Origin: Candidatus Rokuibacteriota bacterium
GTDB taxonomy: Bacteria; Methylomirabilota; Methylomirabilia; Rokubacteriales; CSP1-6
Length of the DNA stretch: 64,000 nucleotides
Direction: 5' to 3'
Assembly: GCA_003220535.1 (NCBI GenBank)
Contig: QHSU01000069.1
Location: forward strand, 1 to 64,000
A program made the translations under genes and the position numbers. This document shows positions 61,578 through 64,000 of this stretch, in pieces. Below the pieces are notes generated by a model that saw only the letters and a list, made by a program, of their open reading frames with translations, did not search any database and was not told where the DNA came from. Every line of letters starts with the position of its first letter. Position 1 is the stretch's first letter.

Positions 61578-62477
61578 ATGAGCGTGCGAGTCGCGACGGT
61601 CCCGAGTGCGGTCGAGCGCGGGACCAACGCCACCCGGCGGTCGCGCGCGCTGGCGCGAATCGCTCGACGCAATCGCCTGGCGGTGCTCGCCGCGCTCACC
61701 CTTCTCGCCGCCGTGCTCCTGGCCCTGCTGGCGCCGTGGCTGCCCCTGCTCGACCCGGACACGGTGGACACGCCCAACCGCTTGCGTCCGCCGCTGACCG
61801 CCGGCCACCGGCTCGGCACCGACGAGTTCGGACGCGATCTGCTCGCGCGTCTGGTATGGGGCGCGCGCGTGTCGCTGCTGGCGGGCGTCGGCACCGCGGC
61901 GGCGGCGATGCTGATCGGGGTGGCGCTCGGGATTCTCGGCGGGTTCTACACGGGCTGGGTCGAGACGGTGGTGATGCGCCTGACCGACATCCTGATGGCG
62001 TTTCCGTACATCCTGCTCGCCATCGCCATCGTGGCCGGGCTCGGCCCCGGCCTCCGCAACGCGATGATCGCCATCGCGATCGTCGGGTTTCCCATCTATA
62101 CGCGGCTCGTGCGCGGCGTGGTCCTGTCGCTACGCGAGCGCGAGTTCGTCGAGGCGGCCCGTGCGCTCGGCGCGACCGATCCGCTCATCCTCGGCCGCCA
62201 CATCCTGCCCCACTTGCTGTCGCCGGTCATCGTCGCCTTCAGTCTCGACGTCGGTGCGAAGATCCTGGCGACGGCCGGGCTGTCCTTTCTCGGGCTCGGC
62301 ACCCAGCCGCCGACCGCGGACTGGGGGAGCATGCTGGCGACGGGCCGGCAGTTCGTCATCCTGAGCCCTCACGTGGTGCTGCTCCCCGGGCTCGCGATCT
62401 TTGCGATCGTGCTGGCGCTCAACCTGGTCGGAGACGCGTTGCGCGACCTGCTGGATCCCCGCACCCACGCCCGCTGA
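61578..62477 (+). CDS. ABC transporter permease, DppC type
   Basis: The 299-residue protein has the DppC signature GTDEFGRDLLARLVWGARVSL, an RHILPHLLSPVIVAFSLD loop and LSFLGLGTQPPTADWGSML at the C-terminal end. It starts 12 bases after the DppB-type stop and ends 9 bases from a convergent VOC gene. The expected DppD and DppF ATPase genes are absent, as in the first importer operon. Confidence 0.92.
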   Translation: MSVRVATVPSAVERGTNATRRSRALARIARRNRLAVLAALTLLAAVLLALLAPWLPLLDPDTVDTPNRLRPPLTAGHRLGTDEFGRDLLARLVWGARVSLLAGVGTAAAAMLIGVALGILGGFYTGWVETVVMRLTDILMAFPYILLAIAIVAGLGPGLRNAMIAIAIVGFPIYTRLVRGVVLSLREREFVEAARALGATDPLILGRHILPHLLSPVIVAFSLDVGAKILATAGLSFLGLGTQPPTADWGSMLATGRQFVILSPHVVLLPGLAIFAIVLALNLVGDALRDLLDPRTHAR

Positions 62478-62486
62478 GAGTGAGGC

Positions 62487-62891
62487 TCAGCGGGTGGCGG
62501 CGAGTGGAGGGGACGCGGCTCTCGCGTAGCTGATCGTGAGAATCTCCCAGAGGTGCTCGTCACCGTCCTGCCAGTAGAGGTTCTTGCCGCCGAGGCGCGT
62601 GTTGATCTGCATGTCGTCCTCGCCGCGCGGTCGGCTCCGGTACCTGAGCCCCGCCGCCTGGATGCGGGCGAAGATCGCGTCGAAGTCGGCGTCGCTGACA
62701 CGGAAGCACAGGTGATGGCGCTCGAACGACTCGCGGTCGGCGAAGTCCAGGGTCAGGGAGTCGTTGACGTAGACGGGGGTGAACTCACCCTGGGATTCCA
62801 CCCAAGGCACGCCGAGAAGAGCGGCCAGGGACTTCGCCGACTCGCGCCGATTGTGCGAGGGGACGATGACGTGGTCGAGCATGATGGCCAT
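62487..62891 (-). CDS. VOC family (glyoxalase-like) protein
   Basis: The 134-residue protein has the VOC layout: LDHVIVPSHNRRESAKSL at the start, HHLCFRVSDADFDAIFARI in the middle, and YWQDGDEHLWEIL at the end. Likely metal ligands are His7, His near residue 60 and Glu near 115. Members are metal-dependent dioxygenases, isomerases or resistance proteins. It is 28 bases downstream of the truncated binding-protein gene on the same strand. Substrate unknown. Confidence 0.85.
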   Translation of the reverse strand: MAIMLDHVIVPSHNRRESAKSLAALLGVPWVESQGEFTPVYVNDSLTLDFADRESFERHHLCFRVSDADFDAIFARIQAAGLRYRSRPRGEDDMQINTRLGGKNLYWQDGDEHLWEILTISYARAASPPLAATR

Positions 62892-62919
62892 CGGGCACCT
62901 CCGAAAAGTTTTGGGGTCT

Positions 62920-64000
62920 CTACTGCTTCTTCAAGCGCATGTCTTCCCAGGGGGAGGTGAAGTAGAGCTGCGCGCTCAAGCCGACCCCGGCCTCCTCGAC
63001 GCGTGGCCCGATCCCGTGCAGCGTGGCCGGCTCGAAGATCCCCCCGTACATGACGCGCTCGTGCATCAGCCGCTGGATCTGATGCAGCAGCGCCTGGCGC
63101 TTTCCGCGGTCGCGCTCCTGCGCCTGCTGCCGGAACAGATCGTCGATGTCCGGATACCCGCCGGTCGCGTAGGGGGCGGTGCTGATGACAAAGTTCTCGA
63201 TGCGTGAGGACGCGTTGCCCGGCGCTGCGGTGACGGTCACGTACACGCCCTGCCGGCTCCGCGTCCGCCACGCCTCCATGAAGGTCGCCCGCTCCATGCC
63301 GCGCACCCGGGTGCGGATGCCGACCGCCGCCAGATAGTTCGCCACGGCCTCTCCCATGGTGGTGAACGGAGGAAGCGGAGTGAGCTCGCCGGCATCGAAG
63401 CCGTTGGGGTACCCGGCCTCGGTGAGGAGACGCTTGGCGTGCGTGGGGTCGTAGGGATACGGCTCGAGGCGCAGGGCGAACTCCATGACACTCGGGATGA
63501 TCGATCCCGTCAGGCGCGAGAAGCCCAGGCGCTCGGCCTCGTTGAGGGCCTGCTTGTCGACCGCCATCGTCGCCGCCAGGCGAACCCGGCGATCGGACCA
63601 CGGCGATTTCGGATTCCACTGCTCGGGAAAGTCGAGCCACCAGGCCGCCGGCGGAATCACCTTGACCAGTCGCAGCTTGGGATCGGCTTTGATGGTCGCC
63701 GCTTCGACGCCGACCATGAGGTAGCCGATGTCCGCCTCGCCCGTCTTCAGCATGGCCAGACGCGTCGTGCGGTCGGGAACGCCCTTGATGACCACCGTCT
63801 TGATCGACGGCTTCTTGCGCCAGTACTGCTCGTTGGCCTCGAGCACGAGCTCGACACCGGGGCTCTGGCGGACGAAGCGATAGGGCCCGAGCCCCACGGG
63901 CTGGCGCCGGAAGCCCTCCTCGCCGACCTTCTCGATGTATTTCCGGGGCACGATCCAGGCCGCCCCGGTGGCCGGGGTGGCGTAGAAGAGCAGAAAGTCC
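62920..64000 (-). CDS. ABC transporter substrate-binding protein, family 5, N terminus cut by window edge
   Basis: The frame is open through position 64000, so this is the C-terminal part of the gene: at least 360 residues with GLGPYRFVRQSPGVELVLEA, RRVRLAATMAVDKQALNEA, EPYPYDPTHAKRLLTEAGYP and a late DIDDLFRQQAQERD. It belongs to the same family as the binding proteins at 11648-13189 and 59010-60572 but is clearly a different member. The start and signal lie outside the window. It is followed by the VOC gene on the same strand. Confidence 0.9.
   Translation of the reverse strand, partial: DFLLFYATPATGAAWIVPRKYIEKVGEEGFRRQPVGLGPYRFVRQSPGVELVLEANEQYWRKKPSIKTVVIKGVPDRTTRLAMLKTGEADIGYLMVGVEAATIKADPKLRLVKVIPPAAWWLDFPEQWNPKSPWSDRRVRLAATMAVDKQALNEAERLGFSRLTGSIIPSVMEFALRLEPYPYDPTHAKRLLTEAGYPNGFDAGELTPLPPFTTMGEAVANYLAAVGIRTRVRGMERATFMEAWRTRSRQGVYVTVTAAPGNASSRIENFVISTAPYATGGYPDIDDLFRQQAQERDRGKRQALLHQIQRLMHERVMYGGIFEPATLHGIGPRVEEAGVGLSAQLYFTSPWEDMRLKKQ

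Noticed and set aside
1..64000. CRISPR array, integrase, transposase or phage genes
   Set aside because: None seen on either strand; composition is even throughout.

Overview
The window is 64 kb of uniformly GC-rich, densely coded bacterial chromosome. I see no rRNA, tRNA, CRISPR array, insertion sequence or phage gene. The gene mix is large numbers of dipeptide-type ABC importers, an LLM flavin oxidoreductase, an amidase, a MmgE/PrpD protein, a tungsten-type aldehyde oxidoreductase, LL-diaminopimelate aminotransferase, orphan hybrid kinases and an MglA-type GTPase. That mix resembles uncultured soil and groundwater lineages such as Candidatus Rokubacteria/Methylomirabilota, or a deltaproteobacterium-like relative. 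This placement is inference from gene content; no marker gene is present to prove it.

Layout. 1-3.1 kb: a phospholipase C/phosphoesterase gene with a lipoprotein gene and a helical protein gene. 3.2-5.1 kb: a fused MurU-like nucleotidyltransferase and AmgK-like sugar kinase. 5.4-9.0 kb: a BON-like membrane protein, a LysR regulator, and a TetR regulator overlapping a polytopic membrane protein, with twin operator palindromes in front. 9.1-14.1 kb (minus): peptide-type ABC importer genes, an alcohol dehydrogenase and a small barrel protein. 14.3-15.3 kb: the first of two paralogous DRR-module membrane proteins. 15.4-21.4 kb: AOR-family oxidoreductase, F420/PPOX protein, atypical SDR, MmgE/PrpD and quinone oxidoreductase. 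21.9-26.8 kb: hybrid histidine kinase, NagZ and a DUF1460 amidase-like protein. 27.2-28.8 kb: ABC-2 exporter pair. 28.8-34.2 kb: GNAT acetyltransferase plus a small repeat-bearing protein, then LysR, amidase, LLM oxidoreductase and hydrolase. 34.4-43.5 kb: DUF6600 protein, MetE-C-like protein, second DRR paralogue, MASE1 kinase, amidohydrolase and a third DRR protein with a zinc ribbon.

The centrepiece is 43.7-56.9 kb. It is a tightly packed chemosensory operon: CheY/PilG-like receiver, CheW, an amino-acid-type periplasmic binding protein, an MCP, a ChpA-like hybrid CheA with two HPt domains, a pseudo-receiver-PATAN protein, a receiver-roadblock fusion, a membrane protein with roadblock-like domains, an MglA GTPase and a free roadblock protein. 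Two further roadblock-type proteins are encoded divergently upstream. It looks like a complete ligand-to-GTPase polarity or surface-motility switch with five roadblock-type proteins around one GTPase. No CheR or CheB gene is seen in the window.

56.9-64 kb: a NERD-domain membrane protein, DapL, a second peptide-type ABC importer set (binding protein and two permeases, again without ATPases), a VOC protein and a truncated third binding protein.

Other recurring threads are a peptidoglycan-recycling theme (NagZ, DUF1460 protein, MurU-AmgK fusion), a dispersed GC-rich palindromic element that is translated in frame inside two genes, and an uncharacterised DRR/ERR domain in three proteins.
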